Part shown: one piece after another, positions 1 through 8,984 of the stretch
How positions within the stretch are numbered: the first letter of the stretch is position 1
How the letters are laid out: every line of letters starts with the position of its first letter
From: Mycobacterium sp. 852013-50091_SCH5140682
GTDB lineage: Bacteria > Actinomycetota > Actinomycetes > Mycobacteriales > Mycobacteriaceae
DNA: 64,000 nt
NCBI RefSeq assembly: GCF_001665685.1
Contig: NZ_LZTB01000039.1
Span: 1 to 64,000, forward strand
Direction: 5' to 3'
Translations under genes and position numbers: made by a program
The notes under the pieces: model-generated
Database searches by the model: none
What the model saw: only the letters and a program-made list of their open reading frames with translations
Told to the model about the DNA's origin: nothing

Positions 1-468
<468 letters not shown>

Positions 469-620
469 AACGGTCTCCTGCTAACTCTCCCGGTAACACT
501 GAACGACCCGGCCGCTGCGGCTAGGTGTACAACTCAGTAAACCATGTGGAGGACGGTAGCCGCGGCAAACAGAGCAATCACCGTACCTGAAACCGCAGGC
601 TATGGCGGTCTACCAACTAG

Positions 621-653
621 TAGGTTGACCTAGTAAACCTTCTGTTCTACGTT
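621..653 (+). promoter_or_regulatory. Promoter and candidate GntR operator of the beta-oxidation operon
   Basis: TTGACC at 625-630 and TACGTT at 648-653 are 17 bases apart and fit a -35/-10 pair. The -35 lies inside the dyad TAGGT-TG-ACCTA (621-632), within a wider ACTAG...CTAGT frame (616-634). An AGTAAACC octamer occurs at 632-639 and again at 536-543. The layout suits repression by the divergent GntR protein. The remaining part of 485-707 shows no gene. Confidence 0.45.
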
Positions 654-707
654 CACTTGTAATACAGAGTCTTCGTCAACGCCAACCCATCTTCGAAGGA
701 GAAGTCC

Positions 708-1868
708 ATGGCTGAAGCTGTCATCGTGGAGGCGGTGCGCTCCCCGGTCGGCAAGCGCAACGGCGCGCTGTCGGGCGTGCACCCCGCGGAGCTCTCCGCT
801 CAGGTGCTCAACGCGCTGGTGGAGCGTGCCGGCGTCGACCCCGCCCTTGTCGATGACGTCATCTGGGGCTGTGTCATGCAGGCCGGTGAGCAGGCGCTCG
901 ACATCGCGCGTACCGCGGTGCTGACGGCCGGTTGGCCCGAGACGGTCCCCGGCGTCACCGTGGATCGCCAGTGCGGTTCCAGCCAGCAGTCGCTGCACTT
1001 CGCGGTCGCCGGCGTGATCGCCGGACACTACGACGTCGTCGTCGCCGGTGGCGTCGAGTCGATGTCGCGCACCCCGATGGGTTCCTCGCTGGCCAACGGC
1101 GGACACCCCTATCCTGAGGCCTTCCAGGCCCGCTACGACCACAAGACGCCCAACCAGGGCATCGGTGCCGAGATGATCGCCGAGCAGTGGGGCCTGTCGC
1201 GTACCCAGCTCGACGAGTTCTCGCTGCGATCGCACGAAAAGGCCGCCGCGGCGCAGGATTCCGGTGCGTTCAAAGACCAGATCGTGGCGATCGATGCAAC
1301 GGACGGCGACGGCAACAAGAATGTGGTTCTCGAGGACGGCGGCATCCGCCGCGGCGGCACGGTCGAGTCCATGGCCGCCATCAAGCCCGCCTTCAAGGAG
1401 GGCGGCGTGATCCACGCGGGCAACTCCAGCCAGATCTCCGACGGATCGGCCGCGTTGCTCGTCATGTCGGCCGAGAAGGCAAAAGAACTGGGGCTCAAGC
1501 CGATTGTCAAGGTGCACACCGCGGTGCTCGCCGGTGCCGACCCGGTCATCATGTTGACCGCGCCCATCCCGGCCACCGAGAAGGCGTTGAAGAAATCCGG
1601 CCTGAGTGTCGATCAGATCGGCGCCTTCGAGGTCAACGAGGCCTTCGCCCCGGTGCCGCTGGCCTGGCTCAAGGACATCGGCGCCGACGAGAACCGCCTG
1701 AACCCCAACGGCGGGGCCATCGCACTGGGCCACCCGCTCGGCGGCTCCGGCGCCCGCATCCTCACCACGCTCGTGCACCACATGCGGGACAACAACATTC
1801 AGTACGGCCTGCAGACCATGTGCGAAGGTGGCGGCCAGGCCAACGCGACCATCTTGGAGCTGCTGTGA
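708..1868 (+). CDS. Acetyl-CoA C-acyltransferase (thiolase)
   Basis: A 386-residue thiolase performing the last, thiolytic step of beta-oxidation. The nucleophilic cysteine is Cys89 in DRQCGSSQQS. The C-terminal active-site motifs are NEAFAPV, GHPLGGSGAR (His342) and CEGGG (Cys372). The length is typical of mycobacterial FadA proteins. ATG 708 has GAAGGAG six bases upstream. It is the first gene of a three-gene operon and overlaps the next start by four bases, so the genes are translationally coupled. Which FadA paralogue it corresponds to cannot be decided by eye. Confidence 0.92.
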   Translation: MAEAVIVEAVRSPVGKRNGALSGVHPAELSAQVLNALVERAGVDPALVDDVIWGCVMQAGEQALDIARTAVLTAGWPETVPGVTVDRQCGSSQQSLHFAVAGVIAGHYDVVVAGGVESMSRTPMGSSLANGGHPYPEAFQARYDHKTPNQGIGAEMIAEQWGLSRTQLDEFSLRSHEKAAAAQDSGAFKDQIVAIDATDGDGNKNVVLEDGGIRRGGTVESMAAIKPAFKEGGVIHAGNSSQISDGSAALLVMSAEKAKELGLKPIVKVHTAVLAGADPVIMLTAPIPATEKALKKSGLSVDQIGAFEVNEAFAPVPLAWLKDIGADENRLNPNGGAIALGHPLGGSGARILTTLVHHMRDNNIQYGLQTMCEGGGQANATILELL

Positions 1869-2659
1869 GTGACGATCAGCCCGGCGCGCTCGTTGAAAAG
1901 CGCGGCAACGTCCTACTCATCACGATCAACCGCCCGGAGGCGCGCAACGCGGTCAACTCCTCGGTGAGCATCGCCGTCGGCGACGCGTTGGAGCAGGCCC
2001 AGAACGACCCTGAGATCCGTGCTGTGGTGATCACCGGATCGGGCGACAAGTCGTTCTGTGCCGGCGCTGACCTGAAGGCGATCTCCCGCGGAGAGAACCT
2101 CTTCCATCCCGACCATCCCGAATACGGATTCGCCGGATACGTCAGCCATTTCATCGACAAGCCGACCATCGCCGCGGTCAACGGCACCGCCCTGGGCGGC
2201 GGCACCGAACTGGCCCTGGCCAGCGACCTCATCGTTGCCGAGGAAAGTGCGAAATTCGGTCTGCCCGAAGTGAAGCGGGGCCTCATCGCGGGCGCGGGTG
2301 GCGTGTTCCGCATCGCCGAGCAGTTGCCGCGCAAGGTGGCCAACGAGCTGCTGTTCACCGGTGAGCCGATGTCCTCGGCCGACGCGCTGCGGTGGGGCCT
2401 GATCAACCAGGTGGTGCCCGACGGCACCGTGGTGGACGCCGCACTCAAACTGGCCGAACGGATCACCGGCAACGCGCCGCTGGCCGTGCAGGCCAGCAAG
2501 CGGGTGTCCTATGGCGTCGACGACGGCGTCATCACCGGCGACAAGGACGGTTGGAAGCGCACCAACCGCGAATTCAGCACGCTGCTGCAGACCGAGGACG
2601 CCAAAGAAGGCCCGCTGGCTTTCGCGCAGAAGCGCCAACCTGTTTGGAAGGCAAAGTAA
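1865..2659 (+). CDS. Enoyl-CoA hydratase (crotonase family)
   Basis: The GTG start at 1865 overlaps the thiolase stop (GTGA). The 264-residue product has crotonase oxyanion-hole segments (CAGADLKAI and ALGGGTELALASD) and both catalytic glutamates of true hydratases: one in GGGTE and one in GLPEVKRG. It should hydrate trans-2-enoyl-CoA to 3-hydroxyacyl-CoA. No 3-hydroxyacyl-CoA dehydrogenase lies in the operon, so that step must come from elsewhere. The acyl-CoA dehydrogenase start follows three bases after its stop. Confidence 0.92.
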   Translation: MSDDQPGALVEKRGNVLLITINRPEARNAVNSSVSIAVGDALEQAQNDPEIRAVVITGSGDKSFCAGADLKAISRGENLFHPDHPEYGFAGYVSHFIDKPTIAAVNGTALGGGTELALASDLIVAEESAKFGLPEVKRGLIAGAGGVFRIAEQLPRKVANELLFTGEPMSSADALRWGLINQVVPDGTVVDAALKLAERITGNAPLAVQASKRVSYGVDDGVITGDKDGWKRTNREFSTLLQTEDAKEGPLAFAQKRQPVWKAK

Positions 2660-2662
2660 GTC

Positions 2663-3805
2663 ATGAAGCGACAGATCTACACCCCGGAGCACGAAGCGTT
2701 CCGCGAGACCGTCAAGGAATACATCGAGCGTGAGCTGGTCCCCAACAGCGAGAAGTGGGAGACCGAGCGCATCGTCGACCGCTCCGCCTACACGGCCGCG
2801 GGCAAGTACGGCGTCATCGGATTCAACATGCCCGAAGAGTTCGGCGGCGGCGGTTCGGATGACTTCCGGTTCAACGCGATCATCGACGAGGAGATCGCCA
2901 AGGCCGGCGTGCACGGCCCGGCGCTGAGCCTGCACAACGACGTCGTCGGGCCGTACTTCAAGGAGCTGGCCAACGACGAGCAGAAGCAGCGCTGGATGCC
3001 CGGTATCGCCAGCGGCGAGCTGATCATCGCCATCGCGATGACCGAGCCCGGCGCGGGCAGCGACCTGGCCGGTATCCGGACCTCCGCTGTGCGCGACGGT
3101 GACGACTGGATCATCAACGGCTCCAAGACTTTCATCTCGTCGGGCATCAACAGCGACCTCGTCGTCGTGGTCGCCCGCACCGATCCCGAGGCCGGCCACA
3201 AGGGCTTCACGCTGTTCGTGGTGGAGCGGGGCATGGAGGGCTTCACGCGCGGCCGCAAGCTCGACAAGATGGGCCTGCACAGCCAGGACACCTCCGAGCT
3301 GCACTTCGAAAACGTGCGGGTGCCGAACGCCAACCTGCTCGGCAAGGAAGGGCGCGGCTTCTACCACCTGATGACCAACCTGCCCTCGGAGCGGCTCGGG
3401 ATCGCCATCTCCGCGATCTACGGTGCGCGCGCGGTCTTTCAGGAGACGCTGCAATACGCCAAGGACCGCAAGGCCTTTGGCCAGCCGATCGGCAGCTTCC
3501 AGCACAACCGGTTCCTGCTCGCCGAGATGGAGACCGAGCTGGAGGTCACCGAGAACTACCTCGACCGCTGCCTGCAGGGTGTCGTCGACGGTGAGCTGAC
3601 CGCCGTCGAGGCGGCCAAGGCCAAGTGGTGGGCGACCGAGGTCGCCAAGAAGGTTGTCGACCAATGCGTGCAACTGCACGGAGGCTACGGCTACATGATG
3701 GAATACCGGGTCGCACGGGCCTACGTTGACGGGCGGATCCAGACGATTTTCGGTGGTACCACCGAGATCATGAAGGAGATCATCGGCCGCGATCTGGGCG
3801 TCTAG
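2663..3805 (+). CDS. Acyl-CoA dehydrogenase, LCAD-type active site
   Basis: A 380-residue FadE-type flavoprotein catalysing the first step of beta-oxidation. FAD and substrate-binding segments include AMTEPGAGSDLAGI, WIINGSKTFIS and DRKAFGQPIGSFQ. The position that carries the catalytic glutamate in medium-chain enzymes (YEGT) reads FGGT here. Glu261 in VFQETLQY sits where long-chain-type enzymes carry the base, so the gene is not defective. Substrate chain length is unknown. The operon ends at a strong hairpin 14 bases after the stop. Confidence 0.92.
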   Translation: MKRQIYTPEHEAFRETVKEYIERELVPNSEKWETERIVDRSAYTAAGKYGVIGFNMPEEFGGGGSDDFRFNAIIDEEIAKAGVHGPALSLHNDVVGPYFKELANDEQKQRWMPGIASGELIIAIAMTEPGAGSDLAGIRTSAVRDGDDWIINGSKTFISSGINSDLVVVVARTDPEAGHKGFTLFVVERGMEGFTRGRKLDKMGLHSQDTSELHFENVRVPNANLLGKEGRGFYHLMTNLPSERLGIAISAIYGARAVFQETLQYAKDRKAFGQPIGSFQHNRFLLAEMETELEVTENYLDRCLQGVVDGELTAVEAAKAKWWATEVAKKVVDQCVQLHGGYGYMMEYRVARAYVDGRIQTIFGGTTEIMKEIIGRDLGV

Positions 3806-3818
3806 TCCCACGGTCAGC

Positions 3819-3866
3819 AGACACAGAATCGCCCCAAATCAGGTGATTTGGGGCGATTCTGTGTCT
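3819..3866. terminator. Perfect 23-bp hairpin between convergent genes
   Basis: Arms 3819-3841 and 3844-3866 are perfectly complementary over 23 bp with a two-base centre. It separates the acyl-CoA dehydrogenase from the convergent FAS1 gene. No T-run follows, as is usual in mycobacteria; it probably ends transcription from both sides. Confidence 0.8.
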
Positions 3867-3895
3867 TGTCGCGCTGAGGGAGTCCTCGCTGGGTC

Positions 3896-4630
3896 TCAGC
3901 CGATCGGCGCGTCGGCGGCGGGCGTCGCGGAGGGCGACGGCTTGGGGGCCTCGCTCGACAGCGTCGTCGGGGTCGTGGACGTGGTGCTGACGCCGGTCGG
4001 GGTGAACGGCTCCGGCGGCGAGTTGGGATCGAGCACCGCGTCGATGATGTAGATCCGGGCGTTCTGGGCCTCGATGCCACCGCAGACGATCTTGGCGGTG
4101 TCGTTGACCTTGATATCGCCGCCCTTGCCGGTCACCTTGATCTCAGCGCCCTGCTGGGTGGGCCGCTGGCCCTTGACGTCGTCCGGGCCGAGCAGGCCCA
4201 GGAACGCGTGGTAGTAGTCCAGGCTGGTGAGCGCGGCGACGTTGCCCTTGAGCGCATCGAGCTTGCCCGGTTCCATGGCGGCGAACGCGTCGTTGGTCGG
4301 GGCGAACACCACGTAGGGGCCGTTGTCCAGGACGGCGGTGATGTTGACCGCCGGGTTCATCCCGCCGGCCACCGCGGAGTTGAAGGTGCTGATCTCGGGG
4401 ATGCTCGCCAGGACCTTGCTGACGGGCTGCTTGGACAGCGCCTTCCAGTCCGGCATTTCCTTCTTGAAGTTGTCGCAGCCGGGGCCCTGCGGGTCCGGGA
4501 TCTCGACGGTGATGGTCTCTGTCGTCGTCGGTGCTGCCGGATCGGCGTTGGCGGTGATCGACAACGGCAGCGACGCCGCGATGGCGGCAACCGCCGCGGC
4601 TGCGCCAAGAGTCTTGGTGCGAGTCTTCAT
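3896..4630 (-). CDS. Secreted fasciclin (FAS1) domain protein
   Basis: A 244-residue protein starting at ATG 4630 with GGGAGG upstream. It has a Sec signal peptide (KTRTK, hydrophobic stretch, likely cut after ANA). A FAS1 domain covers residues ~45-195, with VVFAPTNDAFAAM and INDAVLDP-like segments (IYIIDAVLDPNS). The tail (~45 residues) is rich in Pro, Thr and Ser and is probably disordered or cell-wall associated. There is no lipobox cysteine at the cleavage site, so it should be released or wall-bound like MPT70 rather than lipidated like MPT83. FAS1 proteins act in adhesion or ligand binding; the partner here is unknown. Confidence 0.88.
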   Translation of the reverse strand: MKTRTKTLGAAAAVAAIAASLPLSITANADPAAPTTTETITVEIPDPQGPGCDNFKKEMPDWKALSKQPVSKVLASIPEISTFNSAVAGGMNPAVNITAVLDNGPYVVFAPTNDAFAAMEPGKLDALKGNVAALTSLDYYHAFLGLLGPDDVKGQRPTQQGAEIKVTGKGGDIKVNDTAKIVCGGIEAQNARIYIIDAVLDPNSPPEPFTPTGVSTTSTTPTTLSSEAPKPSPSATPAADAPIG

Positions 4631-4771
4631 AGGTGGGTTTTCCTCCCGCTCATGCCTGGCCTGTGGTTCGTCGGCAGCCGGTGGCGCGCGTACCCCAGGA
4701 GGGCACACGAAGATACGACGGCCTCGGCGTTCCCCGCGGCGCCGCATCGGATGGTAAAGGTAACCGTGCGG

Positions 4772-6049
4772 TTACGGCAAAGCAGAAGTGTCTACTGCCT
4801 CCGGCTCGACTGTACCGACCGGCACTTTTCTGATGCTTGCCGAGAACGCCGCCGCGACGAAGCACAGCCCCGCAGCCAGGTAGAACGCCACGTCGTAGCT
4901 GCCGTTCAGATCGCGTAGCCAGCCCGCGCCTGCCGCGGCGACGGCTGCACCGAGTTGATGCGAGGCGAACACCCATCCGAATACGACGGGGGAGCGGTCG
5001 CCGAAGTACTCGCGGCACAGCACGATGGTCGGCGGCACAGTGGCCACCCAGTCCAGGCCGTAGAACAAGATGAACACCCAGGTGCTCGGTTCCGCGTGCG
5101 GCGAGAGCAGTGACGGCAACAGCAGCAGTGAGACGCCCCGGCCCGCGTAGTACACGAGAAGCAGCAGCCGGGGATCGACGCGGTCGGTGAGCCAGCCGGA
5201 GAACACCGTGCCTGCCACGTCGAGGACGCCGATGGTGGCCAGCAAGCCGGCGGCCACCGTGGTCGGCATGCCGTGGTCGTTGGCGGCGGGGATGAAGTGG
5301 GTGCCGATCAGACCGTTGGTGGTCATCCCACAGATCGCGAAGCTGCCTGCCAACAGCCAGAACGCGGGCACCCGCGAGCCGATGCGCAGTCCGTCGATGG
5401 CCGCGTTGAAGCTGCCGGTGGCCAGTGGCGTGGGCGGTGCGATGGCGTGGGCGCCGTAGGGCGCGAGGCCTTTGTCGCTGGGGTGATTGCGCATGAACAG
5501 CGCCACCAGTGGGACGACGGCCAGCGCGGCAGCGGCGACGATGAGCGAGGCCCAGCGCCAGCCGTGGGCAGTGGTGACCGCGGCGACGATCGGCAGGAAG
5601 ATCAATTGGCCGGTCGCGCTGGCGGCCGTGAGCGCACCGGTGACGAGGCCGCGACGCGCGTCGAACCAGCGGGTGGCGACGGTGGCGACGAAACCCATCG
5701 AGATCGAGCCGGTCCCGATGCCCACGAGCACGCCCCACAGCAGGACCAGTTGCCAGCTGGCGGTCATCAGGGTGCTGACCGCTGAACCGGTCGCGATCAG
5801 CAGCAGGGACACCGTCAGTACCGGCCGCACACCGAAGCGGTCCATCAGCGCTGCGGCGAACGGCGCCGTGAGGCCGTACAACGTCATGTTGACCGACATC
5901 GCCAGGCCCACGGTGCCGTGCGACCAGCCGAACTCGTGGTGCAGCGGATTCATCATGACGCCGGGGATCGAGCGGAAGCCTGCTGCGCCGAGGATCGCGA
6001 CAAAGCTGACCGCCGCCACCACCCAGGCCCAGTGGACGCGGATTTTCAC
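4772..6049 (-). CDS. MFS transporter
   Basis: A 12-helix major facilitator with the loop-2 motif MDRFGVRPVL after TM2 and ATRWFDARRGLVTGAL in the first half, resembling monocarboxylate/oxalate-type porters. The chosen start is GTG 6049, directly before TM1 (VHWAWVVAAVSFVA). An ATG at 6103 would add 18 unconvincing residues and leave only 26 bases to the divergent AraC gene. Neither start has a clear ribosome site. The substrate is unknown. Position next to a GlxA-like regulator suggests that regulator controls it. Confidence 0.82.
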   Translation of the reverse strand: MKIRVHWAWVVAAVSFVAILGAAGFRSIPGVMMNPLHHEFGWSHGTVGLAMSVNMTLYGLTAPFAAALMDRFGVRPVLTVSLLLIATGSAVSTLMTASWQLVLLWGVLVGIGTGSISMGFVATVATRWFDARRGLVTGALTAASATGQLIFLPIVAAVTTAHGWRWASLIVAAAALAVVPLVALFMRNHPSDKGLAPYGAHAIAPPTPLATGSFNAAIDGLRIGSRVPAFWLLAGSFAICGMTTNGLIGTHFIPAANDHGMPTTVAAGLLATIGVLDVAGTVFSGWLTDRVDPRLLLLVYYAGRGVSLLLLPSLLSPHAEPSTWVFILFYGLDWVATVPPTIVLCREYFGDRSPVVFGWVFASHQLGAAVAAAGAGWLRDLNGSYDVAFYLAAGLCFVAAAFSASIRKVPVGTVEPEAVDTSALP

Positions 6050-6129
6050 CTGACCACTGTGTCCGACTGCCGGCGAACCGGCCAGTGGCATAAATGCCAG
6101 CATTCATCAAAAACATGCCAGAATCGGGT

Positions 6130-7089
6130 ATGCACCGCGTGGCCGTACTGCTGCTGGCCCCCGTGGTCGGCTTTGATGCGGCCATCGCGCCGACGCTGTT
6201 CTCCAACGCCGTCGATGCCGACGACAATCCGCTCTACGACGTCGTGACGTGTGGGCTGGGCACCGGACCGGTGGCGGCCACCAACGGTTTCGCAATCGTG
6301 CCCGCGGCCGGGCCGGAGGCGCTGGATACCGCCGACACCGTGGTGATCCCGGGAACTCGTTACGCACCGGCGCGCATCGACGGCGTGCTGGATGCCGAGG
6401 TGTCCGAGGCGCTGGCCCGGATCCGGCCCGGCTCGCGCCTGGTGTCGATCTGCACCGGGGCGTTCGTGCTGGCCGCTGCGGGGCTGCTCGACGGCAGGCC
6501 TGCCACCACTCATTGGCGTTTCGCCGCGGACATGCGGCGGCTGCATCCCACGGTGCGCCTCGACGAGCACGTGCTGTTCGTCGACGACGGTGATGTGCTC
6601 ACCTCCGCAGGCCTTGCTGCCGGAATCGACCTGTGCCTGCACATCATTCGCAGCGATCACGGCGCCGCGGTGGCCAACGGCGTGGCGCGTTACTGCGTGG
6701 TGCCGCCCTGGCGCGAGGGCGGCCAGGCACAGTTCATCGCTCCGGTCGCCGCACCGGATGTGCCACAGGCGTCCACCGCCGCCACGCGCCAATGGGCGCT
6801 GGCGCACCTCGACGAAGAACTCACCGTGCAGCGGCTGGCGCGGCACGCCCACATGAGCGCACGCACGTTCAGTCGCCGGTTCCTCGCCGAAACCGGTCAG
6901 GCCCCGGGCGCGTGGATCCGCAGCCGGCGCGTGGACCGAGCCAGGGAACTGCTGGAATCCCATGACCTTTCGGTCGATGAGGTGGCTCGCCGGGCCGGGC
7001 TCGGCACCGCAGGCAACCTGCGTCATCACCTGCGTCGCGGGCTCGGCATGTCACCGTCGAGCTATCGCAAGGTATTCCAGGGAACGTGA
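6130..7089 (+). CDS. GlxA-type AraC family regulator (DJ-1/PfpI plus HTH)
   Basis: A 319-residue regulator. Residues ~1-175 form a DJ-1/PfpI-like domain (RVAVLLLAPVVGFDAAIA, then VSICTGAFVLAAAGLLDGR with the conserved Cys elbow, then THWR). Residues ~220-315 form two AraC helix-turn-helix units (LTVQRLARHAHMSARTFSRR and the second, LSVDEVARRAGLGTAGNLRHH). ATG 6130 is the start that begins directly with the domain; upstream in-frame ATGs (6094, 6115) are possible. It is divergent from the MFS gene and overlaps the next stretch by few bases. Confidence 0.85.
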   Translation: MHRVAVLLLAPVVGFDAAIAPTLFSNAVDADDNPLYDVVTCGLGTGPVAATNGFAIVPAAGPEALDTADTVVIPGTRYAPARIDGVLDAEVSEALARIRPGSRLVSICTGAFVLAAAGLLDGRPATTHWRFAADMRRLHPTVRLDEHVLFVDDGDVLTSAGLAAGIDLCLHIIRSDHGAAVANGVARYCVVPPWREGGQAQFIAPVAAPDVPQASTAATRQWALAHLDEELTVQRLARHAHMSARTFSRRFLAETGQAPGAWIRSRRVDRARELLESHDLSVDEVARRAGLGTAGNLRHHLRRGLGMSPSSYRKVFQGT

Positions 7090-7124
7090 GGCGCACGCGA
7101 ACATCCGATGGCCGTCTGATTACC

Positions 7125-7655
7125 ATGGCCGACATGCCTGAGCCGCTCATCGTGTCCGTCGCCGGACATACCCCCACAGTGGATCCCGACGCTTGGATCG
7201 CGCCCAATGCCAATGTGATCGGCCAGGTTTCGCTCGCAGCCGGTGCCAGCGTGTGGTACGGAGCCACGCTGCGCGCCGAGTTCGAACCCATCGAGGTGGG
7301 TGCGGGCAGCAATATTCAGGACGGCGTGACCGTGCACGTCGACCCCGGCTTCCCCTGCCGCATCGCCGACGGGGTGACGGTCGGCCACAACGTGGTGCTG
7401 CACGGATGCACGGTCGAGGAGAACAGCCTGATCGGTATGGGCGCCGTGGTGCTCAACGGTGCGGTGATCGGCGCAGGGTCCCTGGTGGCCGCAGGCGCGG
7501 TGGTACCGCAAGGCATGGTGGTACCACCGCGGTCGCTGGTCGCGGGGGTGCCGGCCAAGGTGCGCCGCGAACTCAGCGATGACGAGGTGGGCCACAACCA
7601 GCTCAATGCCCAGGCGTACACGCATCTCACGAGCCTGCACCGCCAGGCGGACTGA
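7125..7655 (+). CDS. Gamma-class carbonic anhydrase-like hexapeptide protein
   Basis: A 176-residue left-handed beta-helix protein with repeated hexapeptides (IGAGSLVAAGAVV and similar). The three histidines expected to bind zinc are present: one in VTVHVDPG and two in VGHNVVLHG. It may hydrate CO2, but many members of this YrdA/PaaY-like group have weak or thioesterase activity. ATG 7125 begins MADMPEP. A GTG at 7086 overlaps the AraC stop and would add 13 residues. It converges with the next gene, leaving one base between stops. Confidence 0.88.
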   Translation: MADMPEPLIVSVAGHTPTVDPDAWIAPNANVIGQVSLAAGASVWYGATLRAEFEPIEVGAGSNIQDGVTVHVDPGFPCRIADGVTVGHNVVLHGCTVEENSLIGMGAVVLNGAVIGAGSLVAAGAVVPQGMVVPPRSLVAGVPAKVRRELSDDEVGHNQLNAQAYTHLTSLHRQAD

Positions 7656-7656
7656 C

Positions 7657-8928
7657 TCAGTCCAGCGGGTGGGCCAGCTCGTCGCGGGGCATGCGTGCCG
7701 CGACGAGCGCCACGGTGGCCAGCAGCACCGGCGCCACACCCGCCACCAGGAAGATGGTGTGCATCGGCACCACCTTCGACAGCGGCCCGACGATCGCGAA
7801 CGACAGTGGCATGAAGGCCAGCGACACGAAGAAGTCCAGGCTCGACACCCGGCCCAGCATCGCCGTCGGCACCCGACGCTGCAGCAGCGTCCCCCAGATC
7901 ACCACCGCGGCTCCGTCGGTGACGCCGATGACGAACGTCGCGGCGGCCATCAACGGGAATGACGTTGTCATGCCGACGATCACGAGCGGGATCGCGCCGA
8001 GTCCCCACATCATCATGAGCATGCTCAGGTAGCGGCGTGGCATCCGTCGTGACGACACCGCCAAAGCGCCCAGCGCACTACCGAACCCGAAGAACGCCAG
8101 AATGAAACCGTACATGCGGGCGCCGTCGGTGAACCGGTCCTTGGCGATGAACGGCAGCAACACCTCGATGGGGCCGACCACCACCAGCACATAGATGCTG
8201 GCGAACAACAGTGTCCACAGCAGCCACGGGGTGCGCACCATGAACCGGAAGCCGTCACTCAGATCACGCAGGACATGTGGCCGCTGATCCGGTTGCGGCG
8301 CAGCCGAATCGGAGGCTCCTCGGGTCGCGACCAACAGCACCAGGCCCAGGCCGAACAAGCAGGCGACGGCGACCGCGCCGATCGACGGGAGCGTCGCGCC
8401 TACCACCATGCCTGCCACGGCCGGCCCCACCGAGCGCTGGAACACCGGCCGCACGACACCCTCAACACCGTTGGCGGCCAACAGTTGTTCGGCAGGAAGG
8501 ACGCGTGGCAGTAGGGCGCTGTAGGCCGGGAAGAAGAAGGCCGCAGCGATGCCGAGTATGCCCGCGGCAACCGCCATATGCCAGATCCTAAGGACGCCAA
8601 GGAGTCCGAGGACAGCGACGGCGGTCACCGTGAGCAGGTTGACCGACTCGACGGCGATGATGATGGTGCGCTGGTTGATCCGGTCCGCGGCGATGCCGCC
8701 GACGAGCACGAACAGCACCAGCCCGCCACCGAGGCAGGTGGCGACCAATGACAGTGACGCCGGATCGTTGTCCAGGGCGATGACCTGTAGCGCCATCACC
8801 ACCGACCACATGCCTTCGGCGAAGATGGACAGGCTCACCGCCCCGATCAGCAGCCGGTACTCCCGCACCCGGAACGGGGCGAGCACGCGCCATCGGACCG
8901 GTCGGCCGGTGTCAAGCTGCGTACTCAT
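7657..8928 (-). CDS. MFS transporter, EntS/MFS_3-like
   Basis: A 423-residue, 12-helix transporter. The N-terminus has the pattern of the enterobactin-exporter/transmembrane secretion effector group (VREYRLLIGAVSLSIFAEGMW, GGIAADRINQRTIIIA, LLPRVLPAEQLLAANGV). Members export siderophores, drugs or peptides, or are of unknown role. An AAGGG lies directly against the ATG at 8928. The substrate cannot be read from the sequence. Confidence 0.85.
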   Translation of the reverse strand: MSTQLDTGRPVRWRVLAPFRVREYRLLIGAVSLSIFAEGMWSVVMALQVIALDNDPASLSLVATCLGGGLVLFVLVGGIAADRINQRTIIIAVESVNLLTVTAVAVLGLLGVLRIWHMAVAAGILGIAAAFFFPAYSALLPRVLPAEQLLAANGVEGVVRPVFQRSVGPAVAGMVVGATLPSIGAVAVACLFGLGLVLLVATRGASDSAAPQPDQRPHVLRDLSDGFRFMVRTPWLLWTLLFASIYVLVVVGPIEVLLPFIAKDRFTDGARMYGFILAFFGFGSALGALAVSSRRMPRRYLSMLMMMWGLGAIPLVIVGMTTSFPLMAAATFVIGVTDGAAVVIWGTLLQRRVPTAMLGRVSSLDFFVSLAFMPLSFAIVGPLSKVVPMHTIFLVAGVAPVLLATVALVAARMPRDELAHPLD

Positions 8929-8984
8929 CCCTTGATGGTCGCGGACGGATATAGCCCGCGTCCAACGATTTTCGCCCCGGGGGG

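Noticed and set aside
1913-3811. Long reverse frame opposite crotonase and acyl-CoA dehydrogenase
   Set aside because: High-GC antisense shadow; the forward genes have clear motifs and starts, the reverse frame has none.
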